Positions 21,071 to 31,247 of a stretch of 64,000 nucleotides of DNA are shown here, one piece after another. Position 1 is the first letter of the stretch, and every line of letters starts with the position of its first letter. The position numbers and the translations under genes were made by a program. Location: positions 434,001-498,000 of the forward strand of contig MU008197.1 in assembly GCA_010909165.1 (NCBI GenBank). Direction: 5' to 3'. The notes beneath the pieces were generated by a model. It was not told the DNA's origin. It did no database searches and saw only the letters and a list, made by a program, of their open reading frames with translations. This DNA comes from Anthoceros angustus (lineage: Eukaryota; Streptophyta; Anthocerotopsida; Anthocerotales; Anthocerotaceae).

Positions 21071-23566
21071 CTAGCTTCTGCAACCCCAACCATCAGAGGT
21101 ATCCTGGGACGGGTCCAGATGCGGGACATAGGATCCTGCTTTGTTCATTGAGGAAAGAAGTTGTCGAAGCCTGATATATATGTCGCCACTCTCTGGGTGC
21201 TTCTTATCTCCAACCAAAAAACTATGCACCACACCATCCGTGTCTGTCCACCAGCTCTGGCCTGGTTGCTTCCATGCTCGGGTTCCTGTTCTCCTCACCT
21301 GCATCTCGTGTGCCTGCTTCCACATCTGGGCACCAGTGTATATATTCGACATCAACACATATGCAGCAGCATCTTTCGTGTCTAGCTTCATTGCTTCATC
21401 AAAGGCATGGCATCCCAACTCCACATTGTTCCACTTTTGACAAGCACCCAACAGAGTGTGCCAAACTGCAGCATTAGGCAGTACAGGCATTGCCCTTACC
21501 AGAGCTAGTGATTCATCTAGTCTGCCTGCCCGACCCAGGAGATCCACCATGCATGCATAGTGCTCCACAGTTGGGGTGATGCCATATTGTCTGCTCATAG
21601 CCTCAAAGTACTCTTGCCCCTTGTGCACTAGACCCGCATGGCTGCAGACTGTTAATACGCTAAGCAGCGTGGTGGCGGCCGGCTGAATGCCAGCCTGTAT
21701 CATTCGGTGATACAAATCAAAGACCACTTCACTGGCTCCCTGACGGGTGTAGCCTGCAATCAGAGCACTCCAGGTGACAACATCTCTTTCAGGCATGGCA
21801 TCAAACACATGTTGTGCATCAGCCATGCTCCCTGACTTTGCATACATGTTTATCAAACTGTTGCCTATAGTCCCATCGAGTTGAAGGCCTGCATCTTCAA
21901 TCTGCGCATGAAGCTGCCTGCCCACGTGCAAGGCTGCCACACTTGCACAGGCCTGCAGGAGGCACCCAAATGTCACAGCATCAAGTGGAACCATGCCTTC
22001 TCCTCCCATTGCCTTGTAGAGATTCAGGGCTTCCTGACCCATGCCCTGCTGGGAATAGCCTGCTATCAGAGCAGTCCATGTCACAACATCTTTCTGAGGA
22101 AGTCTGTTAAACACTGCCCGAGCATCCTTGACGCTGCCGCACTTTGCATACATGTTTACCAGAGCGCCACCTGCAAACACGTCAGCTTGAAGTCCTTGTT
22201 CTCTGATTTGTGCATGAAGCTGCTTGCCCGTCTCCAAAGCTGGGGTGCCCACAGTTGCACAAGACTGCAGGAGGCACACAAATGTGACTGCATTGGGTAC
22301 AATCATGCCGCCTTTTTGCATGGCCGTGTAAAGATGAAGGGCTTCCAGCCCCATGCCCTGCTGCGAATATCCTGCTATCATTGCACTCCATGTCACCACA
22401 TTTTTCTGACCGAGTTCGTCAAATACACCCCGAGCATCCTCCAAGCTGCCGCACTTCGCATACATGTTCACCAAGCTGCTGGCTACAAACACATCAGCTA
22501 AAAGATGTCCTTGTTCTCTGATCTGTGCATGAAGCTGCCTCCCCTTCTCCAGAGCTGCAGTGCCCACACTTGCACATGCCTGCAGGAGGCACGTAAATGT
22601 CACGGCATCAAGTGCAACAATGCCTTCTTCTTGCATAGCCTCGTGAAGACGAAGAGCTTCCTTCCCCCTGCCCTGCTGGGAATATCCTGCTATCATAGCA
22701 TTCCAAGTCACCACATCCTTTCGAGGAAGGCCGTGAAACACTCTCTGAGCGTCTTCCAAGCTGCCACACTTTGCATACATGTCCACCAAGCAGCTGGAGA
22801 CAAACAAACTAGGCTCCACCCCACTGGCCAACACATCAGCATGGACCTGTTGCCCAGTATCCAAGTCTGCTCCCCTAGCACAAGCCTGAAGGGCTGCCAC
22901 AAACACATGGCCATCCGGCTTCACACCTGACCTGCGCATCCGATGGTACAGTTGTATGGCCTGCTTATCTTGCCCCTGCTTAACATTAGCAGAAATTATG
23001 GCAGACCACGAGAAGGCGTCAGGTGTGGCAACCATCTCGAACACATCCATGGCGTCTTGCAACCTGCCATGGCCAGCATATAGTCTCATGATGTGGTTGC
23101 ACAAGAACGTGTCCGACTCACAACCCACTTTCACAGCGAGAGCATGCACACGACGACCAAGAATCAAATCCCTCTGAACCACACATTTCTTCAGCACTGT
23201 GTAAAAGAGAGACTGAGAGGTTGGACAGTCCGTCTCCACCAAAAGTCCCAGAGCCTCAACAACAGCCTCCCTCACCTGCCCCTGCTGACATAGCCTGCTC
23301 ACGGTTTCAGCCGTCACGCCCCTTGACCACGCTGCCGACCTGCCAGGATCATCCGGCACGCCCCAGTGGGATGCGGTAGGGGCACCAGCCTGACCCATCA
23401 TCTGCACCTCCACCTTCTGGGACGAACGGGAGCTCTTTTCCTGTCGCGCATCCGGACAATCTCTTGGAGAGCCTGAGATGCCTCCCTTGTTGGCTAACGG
23501 TCCGAGACCAGCGCCAATGGTGTCCACACCCATCTGCGTTGCCACAGGAAACATCAAGCTCAGCAC
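21071..23566 (-). CDS. PLS-class pentatricopeptide repeat protein with E/E+ end, no DYW
   Basis: Intronless 831-residue ORF. PPR motifs run from about residue 95 (SLFYTVLKKCVVQRDL) to ~690; conserved cores such as SLVNMYAKCGSLEDAR and VVTWSAMIAGYSQQGMG recur. The middle holds three to four nearly identical ~100-residue modules, indicating recent internal duplication of whole P-L-S triplets. The C-terminus has a good E region (VWHTLLGACQKW, YVLMSNIYTGAQMW) and an E+-like stretch (SFLVGDKKHPESGDIYIRLR), then stops after a short Ser/Asp tail without the DYW deaminase. The family acts in organelle RNA editing or processing; the target cannot be told here. The first ~90 residues are low-complexity and may hold the targeting signal; several in-frame Mets leave the true start open. 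The JmjC gene ends 283 bp upstream on the same strand. Confidence 0.93.
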   Translation of the reverse strand: MLSLMFPVATQMGVDTIGAGLGPLANKGGISGSPRDCPDARQEKSSRSSQKVEVQMMGQAGAPTASHWGVPDDPGRSAAWSRGVTAETVSRLCQQGQVREAVVEALGLLVETDCPTSQSLFYTVLKKCVVQRDLILGRRVHALAVKVGCESDTFLCNHIMRLYAGHGRLQDAMDVFEMVATPDAFSWSAIISANVKQGQDKQAIQLYHRMRRSGVKPDGHVFVAALQACARGADLDTGQQVHADVLASGVEPSLFVSSCLVDMYAKCGSLEDAQRVFHGLPRKDVVTWNAMIAGYSQQGRGKEALRLHEAMQEEGIVALDAVTFTCLLQACASVGTAALEKGRQLHAQIREQGHLLADVFVASSLVNMYAKCGSLEDARGVFDELGQKNVVTWSAMIAGYSQQGMGLEALHLYTAMQKGGMIVPNAVTFVCLLQSCATVGTPALETGKQLHAQIREQGLQADVFAGGALVNMYAKCGSVKDARAVFNRLPQKDVVTWTALIAGYSQQGMGQEALNLYKAMGGEGMVPLDAVTFGCLLQACASVAALHVGRQLHAQIEDAGLQLDGTIGNSLINMYAKSGSMADAQHVFDAMPERDVVTWSALIAGYTRQGASEVVFDLYHRMIQAGIQPAATTLLSVLTVCSHAGLVHKGQEYFEAMSRQYGITPTVEHYACMVDLLGRAGRLDESLALVRAMPVLPNAAVWHTLLGACQKWNNVELGCHAFDEAMKLDTKDAAAYVLMSNIYTGAQMWKQAHEMQVRRTGTRAWKQPGQSWWTDTDGVVHSFLVGDKKHPESGDIYIRLRQLLSSMNKAGSYVPHLDPSQDTSDGWGCRS

Positions 23567-23848
23567 CAGGCGTTAAGCACGCATCTCTAGTCAGCGGACA
23601 GGCCATTGGGGAGACGGACGTTCCAGGACTGTTTCATCGGCAGTTCTCAATGCCCATTGTAGGAGAAGTTATGGGGACTGCAACCTCCGCGGTACACTTC
23701 GAGAAATCCTGTGAGAGAGGCCATGAGACGTGTGCTGCTGGACACAGTCCATGCATTTCAGCGGTAGAAAAAAATGAGGAATGCACATGTGGCGCGTGGA
23801 AGCGCTGAATGGTCCCAAAGCTTTTCTTGCCACCATCCGTGAGCTCAT

Positions 23849-25308
23849 CTACTCTTCTGATGGGGGGGCATCATCTTCTACTTCTACTTCTGCGTCTACT
23901 CCTACAGCCCACCAAAAGCTGACTGAAAAGCTGACGCTGAGCGACCTTACGTAGTGCCACCACTTGGGGGGCACGTACAACAAATCACCAGGCTCCAAAA
24001 TGCAGTCCACGAAGGGCAGATCCTTGGCAGCGCTGAACTTGTCGTAGTCCGGGTTATCAAGGTCCACCTGGAGACAAGGCACGGCAGTCACCCCGAATGT
24101 TACATTCCCATCACGGGCAGGGCCAGGGCAGGGTAGGGCAGGCAGATCGACCGACAACTACCTGACTTGAATTCTGAAGCATCGGCTCTTCGTACGGGTA
24201 GAGCTCGCCGGATATCTTGGACGGATACAGCCTCACGTACTTCCTCCCCACAACCTGCCAACCCCTAATCCGTCCTTCACATTTCTCCCAAGACACACGC
24301 AGACACACAGTGAGGCGTGAAGCTGGGTTACCTGGGCAAGGAGATTGTGCACAGGGTCATGGTGCAAGGGGGTGACGGTGCCGCTGGGGCCGAACCACGC
24401 ATTGATAGACTGCAGGCTGCCACCGCCCAGGCTGCAGTAGTCCGGAATTATGATATCCTTGCGGAGCTCCGGGATCTGCCAAACCCCAAACACACGACAC
24501 CATCACCATCCGGCCAGCATCTGCAGGCAGAGATGAGGCAGTGTTGCACCAACCTGGTCGAAAAGAGGATGCTGTGCAAGATAGGCACGTTCCAGGCAAC
24601 CAGACGGTGCCCGCTCCCAGTAGGCAACGAGGTCGGACACGGTCATGAGCTGCTGCTTCCATCCCTGGGCCAGGTAATGCTGGCCCACCTCGACGGGCAC
24701 CGTCCGGCTGCCCGCAACCTGGCGGATGTAGTCCAGGTGGTGCCACTTGGCCATGGCCGGCCAGTGGGCGATGGCATCCCGGATGACGAGCGGCTCCCCG
24801 GGCACGAGATGGCGGCACAGGAATCCCTCCAAGGACGGCAGCCGCTCCACCGGGACGCCATGTCCCGGCCCCTGCATCGACCCATGCGGGAGGGGGAGGC
24901 CTGCCGACGGCGCCTGCAAGGGCCAGCGGGCAGCTTCCGACGATCCTGGTGCTGGCGGGTCTCGAGCGTGGGAAGAAGCGATGGCGGCGTGGAGGTGGCG
25001 GCGGAGGCGGGGCCCGCCCATGATGAGGCCGAGGTCCAGGCACCGGAGCGCATCGGCATCGGCATCGGCATCGGCATCGGCCGCATCGCGGAGGCAGGCG
25101 GCCAGGAGGAGGCAGGAAAGCGAGAACGCGTCTCGCCAGAGCGGGCCACCGACGTCCACGCCCCGCGTGCAGCTGCTCCCAGGCCATGTCGTAGGCCTGG
25201 TGGCGGCGGCCACGTCGCCCGCCGCCGCCGCCAGGGCGGCTTCCGCGAAGGCGCCGCCCCGGCCTTGCGCGCCTCCTCCAGCACCTCGGCCCGCTCCTCC
25301 TGCTCCAT
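23849..25308 (-). CDS. JmjC-domain oxygenase, JMJ30/KDM8 (JMJD5) type; N-terminal frame breaks
   Basis: Fe(II)/2-oxoglutarate dioxygenase of the JMJ30/JMJD5 group (histone demethylase or protein hydroxylase; in flowering plants linked to the clock). The last exons are clean: 24332-24475 ([20 protein letters not shown], with the HxD iron ligands), 24162-24254 ([20 protein letters not shown]) and 23849-24067 ([19 protein letters not shown], with the distal His). Exon 1 ends at 24554 and carries [20 protein letters not shown] and [11 protein letters not shown]. Between ~25290 and ~25150 the homologous reading moves through all frames ([45 protein letters not shown]), each shift explained by one missing base in a G/C run. 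A GAT/GCX hexamer stretch near 25060 encodes (Asp-Ala)n. The start at 25308 ([12 protein letters not shown]) is a best guess. Divergent from the RluA gene. Confidence 0.85.
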
Positions 25309-25651
25309 TCGCTTTGAGAGAATGGGGACGGCAGACTCATCCGGCGCGGCGCGGTGGGTCGAGCTGCCCCGGCGCCCGCCGCCAGCGCCGCCAGGCAGGC
25401 CACCACGGCGCTGCGGTGGGTGGCCTGGTGCTGCCCCGGCCTGCCGCGGCCCCGCCTGCACCGCCTCTTCCGCCGCCGGGAAGTGCGCATGCGGGCTTCG
25501 CAGCAGGAGCAGGGCGGCCGCGGAGGGTGGGAGAGGCGGCGCTGTTGCCGCCAGGCGCCGTGCTGTGCGTGCCCGCCTCCTGGCCCTGGCCTGGCGGCGC
25601 CGCCTTCCTCATCCCGGCACCCGGCGGCGGGGAGCGGCGGCGGCGCGCGAT

Positions 25652-26533
25652 ATGGCGGCGCGCGAGATGGCGGCGCGGGTGCTGTACAGGGACGCGGCCG
25701 TGGTGGTCGTGGACAAGCCGCGGGGCGTGGCGGTGCAGGGCAGGACGGGCGTGGCGCGGAGCCTGGACGACGGCGTCATGGCCAGGCGATGGCGTCGCTC
25801 GGGGATCCAGACGGAGACGGAGACGCCCAGCCTCCGCGCCTGGTGCACCGGCTCGACAAGGACACCACGGGCGTGCTGCTTCTGGGAAGGACGCGGGACG
25901 GCGCCGCCTTGCTGCACTCGCTGTTCCGGGACAAGGGCGGGGAGCGTGGAGCGGCGGTACTGGGCGCTGGTGCTGGGCGAGCCGAGGGAGCGGGAGGGCA
26001 GGATCTCGGCGCCTCTGGCCAGGCTGGTGCTAGACGGCGGCGCTTCCGATCGGATCGTGGTGCGGGAAGTGGAGTCGGATGGGCCGGTCGTGGCCAAGAG
26101 CGCGGTCACGGAGTACAGGGTTCTGGGGCCTTCCTTGCTGGGCTGCACCTGGCTGGAGCTGCGGCCTCTCACGGGCAGGAAGCACCAGCTGCGGGTGCAC
26201 TGCGCGCAGGTGCTGGGCGCGCCCGTCGTCGGGGACTACCGATACGGCTGGAGGGCGCACAGGGAGTGGCCGTGGGAGCGGCTGCGGGAGGCCCAGGACA
26301 TGTCCAGGGAGCACGGGGACCTCCTCTCGGCCCAGCCCTGGCTGCACTTGCATTGCCGCGAGACCGCCATTCCCGACGTCGCTGCCCTGCTCCGTGGAGT
26401 GGACATGTCTCAGGCGGAGGTGTTGAGGTTTGTGGCGCCCTTGCCTCCGCACATGCAGGCAACCTGGAATTTCACTCTGCCAAATGGATTGTCCCGGATC
26501 AAGAGTACTCGTCGTGCTCAGGAGGCAGCCTAG
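25652..26533 (+). CDS. RluA/RsuA-like RNA pseudouridine synthase, with two apparent frame breaks
   Basis: Single-exon gene for a RluA-family pseudouridine synthase, which isomerises uridine in rRNA or tRNA, in plants often in organelles. Motifs in order: VVVVDKPRGVAVQG near the start; PRLVHRLDKDTTGVLLLGRT, the catalytic Asp motif; RRYWALVLGEP; ELRPLTGRKHQLRVHCAQVL; GDYRYGW. The catalytic motif lies in a different frame from the parts before ~25785 and after ~25945. One lost G in the run near 25785, and two lost (or one gained) bases near 25945, would join the three parts. All motifs are otherwise intact, which argues for sequence error rather than decay. The start is the first Met ahead of the VVVVDKP block; N-terminal targeting sequence may be missed. 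Divergent from the JmjC gene 343 bp away. Confidence 0.85.
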   Translation: MAAREMAARVLYRDAAVVVVDKPRGVAVQGRTGVARSLDDGVMARRWRRSGIQTETETPSLRAWCTGSTRTPRACCFWEGRGTAPPCCTRCSGTRAGSVERRYWALVLGEPREREGRISAPLARLVLDGGASDRIVVREVESDGPVVAKSAVTEYRVLGPSLLGCTWLELRPLTGRKHQLRVHCAQVLGAPVVGDYRYGWRAHREWPWERLREAQDMSREHGDLLSAQPWLHLHCRETAIPDVAALLRGVDMSQAEVLRFVAPLPPHMQATWNFTLPNGLSRIKSTRRAQEAA

Positions 26534-26626
26534 GCCGGCTCATGAAAAGTACAATAAGGTGTATGGAAGGACGAACAAGTTTCAGATCCAAGTCCAGGTA
26601 GCCGTCACATAAGTCTGAGGAGGAAC

Positions 26627-29530
26627 TCAGCCACACTGCTTCTTGAACGTTAGACATTCCTCCGCCACGAAGTCACTGTGCAGGGCAGACAGTTACCCCA
26701 AGTCAAAAGGCAACCCAGGGGACAACGTCGGCGAAGTTCCACCCAAAGACAAGCTGCTGCTGCTTACTAGATGCGCTGTGCCATTTGATTCACATCCCAT
26801 CGTGGACTCCAGGGGTAATCAGTGTAAAGCCTGGAACTAAGAGGCTTGCCTCCTCTGGGATCAAAATGCTGCAAAAGACAGCACCGGTACCGCATCACGT
26901 GAGCTCAGGACTTCTGTTCCTATTGCCAGCTACAGAGTCCACGACACAACAGTACCTGAGAGCTCTGGAAAGTGAGAGCCGGCTGCTGCTTCGGAAAGTT
27001 GATTGGCAACGCCAGGTGAACCTGCATCAGTGGGACACTTGGGTCAGAGCACGCATTTTCCTCCAGATGCATGCTCTGTCGAAAAAAGGAAAAGCGTGAG
27101 GTTTCGAGAGCGGGGCACGACACGCACCAGGAATGAGAAGTTGCCTGATGACGCCAGCACTGTCACCCTCCGAAAGAGTGCCTGCGTAACAGTTGGAAAA
27201 ACAACAGTCAGATAACAACCCACTGACGTCAGACGAGCAACAATTAACAGGATTATTGGGTGTTCAAGAAGCGAGCAACGACCGTTTCTGCTTCAAGAGG
27301 TCGGCCGAAGTATAGAGCCAAAGCTTCTATGAAGTGTCTCCGCAGATTGACTGAATCGAAAGCCTCTTGTACCTGAAGAAAGAGGCCACAAACATCATCT
27401 ATCTACCTGCAAAGCATGTAACTTGTTCGCAGCAGCAAACAAAATATGACACACACCTGTAGCTTCAACAACTCTTGTACGTGAGGAAAATACTCCATCA
27501 AACAGCTGCCAGAGGAAGAAGGGTAAGAGGTGAAGTGCACTGTTTTACTGGTTTGAATGTCGGGCACAGATAGCCAACTTACGTGCGGTCAGGCCAGCCC
27601 GGAAGTTTCACATCGTCCACGTCGAATACCTCTTTCAACTCAATGGGCGCAATAAGTCTTAGTTGCGGGGGAGCAGCTCCTCCGTGGAGTGCATACCTGG
27701 CCTGTCACCAAAACATACACCCTATTCCGTTACCCGCATTGGTAGAGAAAGTTGGGCGACAGTTAGGGTTACAAGCAATACTGCAGGTTACAGTTCCTAA
27801 AGCCAAGGAACCGAAAGGCCGTCTTTAAATCCACCCGACGGACCGGGTTAGCAAGATACGGTGCCGCATATGGCTCCAGGGTGGAGATGGCATTGAGGAG
27901 AACCAATTCCTCCTTGCACAATCCGGACACTACTAGGCGTTGAAAGCAAGATATCCAAGAAAACCGACTTTCGCTCAGACAGTGGCACTGAAGAATCACG
28001 ACTCACTTACTTGCAACGATATCATAAGATCAGGGATTGTCCCAAACAGGCGAGGAAATCGCCGCATGTCAACGTTCAGCACTGGAAAGGAAATCAGAAC
28101 TTCGTCGGCCTGCGATCAAATCCAGAGCAAAATAACGTCCCTACGCATTGTTTGGAAAGTGTAATGAAAAGACTGGAGACAGAGCCTAGTGGCGTCAAAC
28201 TACCTTGTCAGATCCAGATACCAACCGCATCTCCAGGCCCTGTGGAGATATACAGCCATCGCACCAACAAGACACACATCATCCAACTCGGCTGCAACAG
28301 GCTTTGAGTGGCAGAACATGGAAGAGTAACTGTGAAGTCAGAAAAAATAAGAGTACAACTGTGAATGTGCTACGCCAATGCAATCTCTGTCTGCAAGCTG
28401 TGACAAATTCTCCAGAGGACCCAAGAGGCACGGGGGAGGGAGGTGGGGGCAAGTTGAGGCACACACACGCAGCTGACTCACCTCTGTGAAAGCCATTGTG
28501 CTGATCTCAAAACGGACTTGAGGATCCTCCACAGCCTCCACTCGTGACCGTTGATACTTCAGATATAAGCTTCTGCATGATTGGGACCACAATGCATAAG
28601 ATACGGGCTTCACAAGCTACATCACCACAAGCTCTGCAATTCACACACACCTGAGCTCCAAGATAAGGCGCAGCAGACGTGAGGGATCCGACACATTCCA
28701 ATCGCGTAGGATGGACCATGCACCCTTGGGAATACCAGACTCATCATCAGTCGGAGCTAGGGGCTGAAATTCTTCATCATCTGGCCCAAAAATGAAATCT
28801 GGGGGAAGCGACGGGTACTCCAGGTTGTACAAAACCTCCCCTGGAGAGGCAGGCCACTAGGGTTACACAATAGCGGAAATGCCTAACAGCTTCAGCAGGC
28901 TATCGGTCTCATCCAGCCAACTTACACCTCAGCAGCTCTAGGCAACAGGGTACAAAGACAGCCAGACGGTCTGTAGCTCGAGATTTTGCAGAGCCATCCC
29001 GAGTTTGCTCGATCTGCCATTTTCAGAGCCATAATAATACATGAGCTGTGAGGAAGACGACTGCCAACGGACCATGCCCGCATTGCACAAACCAGTCGGA
29101 CAGAAAGTGCTTCCTAATTAGCAGAAGAAACCAGCCCTAGCCAAGGGCGGGAGCCACAAACGACAGAACGGAGCAATTGCATCCACTCCAACATGCCACA
29201 ATTGAGCTAAGGCATCAAGCTGCAGCATGCCACCCTACAGGGAAGGATTAACGCGAAAACCAAGGCGAAGGATCCACATCTCAAGATTTGCACACGTAAC
29301 TCCACCCCCGCGGCCGAGAAGGCCACCGAGGCTTGCCTACGCGTACACATCCCGGCAACGGCAACACGCGGCATTCCTGACCAGGAACAGGGGAAAGAAG
29401 AGAAAGCGGAAGCGGCGGAGGAGGAGGAGGCTCCGGGGCCGGAGGATACCTTTATCGGAAGAGGAGATCTTGTCAGGGCATAGTCTAGTTGAGCAAGGAT
29501 CGGGTGGCGCTGCGCGGCGGCAGCGGCCAT
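26627..29530 (-). CDS. BRE/BRCC45 (BABAM2) subunit of the BRCC36 deubiquitinase complexes
   Basis: Scaffold subunit of the BRISC and BRCA1-A complexes, which cleave Lys63-linked ubiquitin in DNA repair and other signalling. Fourteen exons join in phase: 29450-29530, 28926-29013, 28651-28840, 28482-28572, 28204-28239, 28011-28109, 27860-27912, 27583-27696, 27457-27505, 27283-27372, 27128-27181, 26956-27021, 26768-26868 and 26627-26675. They give 386 residues, like the family's usual ~380. Signatures: YPSLPPDFIFGPDDEEFQPL, RFEISTMAFTE, HFIEALALYFGRPLEA, PINFPKQQPALTFQSSQ, DYPWSPRW and the C-terminus EECLTFKKQCG. Two UEV-like folds are expected in the family. The 27860-27912 exon has a weak acceptor and was fixed by phase. 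One exon is only 36 bp. No frame break is seen. Confidence 0.94.
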
Positions 29531-29562
29531 GGTTCAGGTTCCGGGACGATGCCGCCTCGTTT

Positions 29563-30085
29563 ATGACGCGCCAGTGGCTCCGAGTGAAGGAGCACAGGCC
29601 TCCCGCTTCTCTGGCGCTGGTGGTGGTCTTCCTGGGGTTTTTCTTCCTGGTGATGGTATGGAGCTGGTGGACGGGTCCTCCTATCCCGGCCGGCCTCTTC
29701 CTGCGTCGACACCGCAAGCGCCTCGACAAGCTCCGCAAGAGGATCCGCGACACGCTCTTGCAAGGGATGATCAACCGCATCCGCGGCTTCCGTCGCTCCA
29801 GGTGCTTCAATTTTTCCACCACCATAATTCAGCGCCCTTTCCGATTTTTTTTCACCCCTGCAGCATGCTGCATTCCAATTTCTTCTGCAAATTCCAATCC
29901 GATATTTTGCACTATCTCTTATGCCTTGTTGGGTGTGTGGCATAGTTATGCGTTTTCACTCAAAAAGACCCGTTTTTTATTTCAGGGATCTTGGTGGCTC
30001 CCGAGATCCGCCCTTGGATTTAGACATGGGTTACGACGAAGACGAGGACCTTGATATGGAGATAGACGAACATGGGCTGAGCTGA
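29563..30085 (+). CDS. Small single-pass membrane protein, unrecognised
   Basis: Two exons, 29563-29801 and 29986-30085 (184-bp intron with TTTCAG acceptor), give 112 residues. There is a short basic N-terminus, one membrane segment at about residues 15-36 (LALVVVFLGFFFLVMVWSWW), a strongly basic amphipathic stretch (RRHRKRLDKLRKRIRD) and an acidic tail (GYDEDEDLDMEIDEHGLS). By the positive-inside rule the charged part probably faces the cytosol. I do not recognise the family. The phase match across the intron and the ordered charge layout support a real gene. Its start codon is 32 bp from the BRE start codon on the other strand; the reading frame stays open upstream across BRE exon 1, so an earlier start cannot be fully excluded. 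Confidence 0.7.
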
Positions 30086-31247
30086 GCTCAACGTTACACC
30101 TTTTTTTGAGCCTTATATCACCCCACAGGGAAGAGAGGTTTTGAAGTAATGATCTTATCATTTGCAAGTTTAGCATAAGTTACGAGGAGCTGATAAATAC
30201 ATACTCTCTAATATATTAATTTATTAGCTTTTATTATTATTAAATTAGATGAGATGGATAATTATGAGAACTGATCAGCTTCAGCTGTTACCTAACTCTT
30301 GCATCACTTGTGAACTGAAATAGATTTGACACCATCTTCTCCATATATCAAATTCTAGTATTGTTTGTATTTGTCTTCCTAGTCTCATCCTTTCCTTTAT
30401 TGAGGTTAATCCATATTTTACGCTACAAAAAAGACCTGAAATTTATCATATATTTATCATATATTTAAAATTTATATTTATCATATATTTAAAATATATA
30501 TTTATCATATATTTAAAATTTATCATATATTTATTTGTAGAAAAAACAGTTAAAATTTATCATATATTTATTTTTAGAAAAAAACAGTTAAATTTTATTA
30601 AATAGATTTTTTTAGAAAAAACTAGGTACATATTGCATTCTTTTATTTGTATAGTAAACATCCGCTCACACAAGTCATACGTTTTATTGCATAGTATTTT
30701 TGTACTGAAGAAATAAAAATATGATAGTAAAAATATAATTTATGATTACCAATAGTTTTTTTATATCTCTGAACATGCATTAATTTCAATCACAATTCTT
30801 GAATAAGACTAATCAAAAAATCATCTTTTTAATATTTACACTTATAGTTAATTTTTAATGAACTAGGTTTCCTATTCTTTAGAACTATTTGATCAAGAGT
30901 CTTTAGGTTTGATAATTCATGGGATAAGGGATAAGTTAAGCATCATGTTAAAAGATGAGGTATATTAAATATTATTTATTTTAGGAAAGAAAAAAACTAG
31001 AAGAAAAATATATATCCACTGTCATTCACATTATTATACTTCATTACTTCAAATGATGGTCATACAATCTAGTGTAGAGGCCCTAGCCTTCGTGCCAAGT
31101 CACTCTTAATACATTTTTACATTTCATTTAAATATGTGTTGATAATATTATCATGATGACTTTCTCATAAGGTGTAACAAAGACAAGTATCAAAGGACAC
31201 ATGCTCAAGTTATTTCTTAAGTTTGTTCAAATTTAGAAACCTCTCTA
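30086..31247. other. AT-rich interval, no gene seen
   Basis: Composition drops sharply to AT-rich after the small membrane-protein gene. It contains the short AT tandem repeat described separately and no recognisable coding sequence. Confidence 0.6.
30438..30600. repeat. AT-rich tandem repeat (TTTATCATATATTTAAAAT-like)
   Basis: Irregular tandem copies of a ~19-25 bp unit built on TTTATCATATATTTAAAAT. In the last two copies the unit is interrupted by poly-A blocks (TAGAAAAAACAGTTAAAAT). Confidence 0.8.

Noticed and set aside
21881-22930. Cys/His-rich plus-strand ORFs
   Set aside because: Antisense of the repeated PPR modules; their regularity only mirrors the PPR repeats.
24317-25640. Long plus-strand open frame antisense to the JmjC gene
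   Set aside because: The only recognisable protein on this strand begins at ~25652; the upstream part is antisense to conserved JmjC exons and is open because of high GC content.
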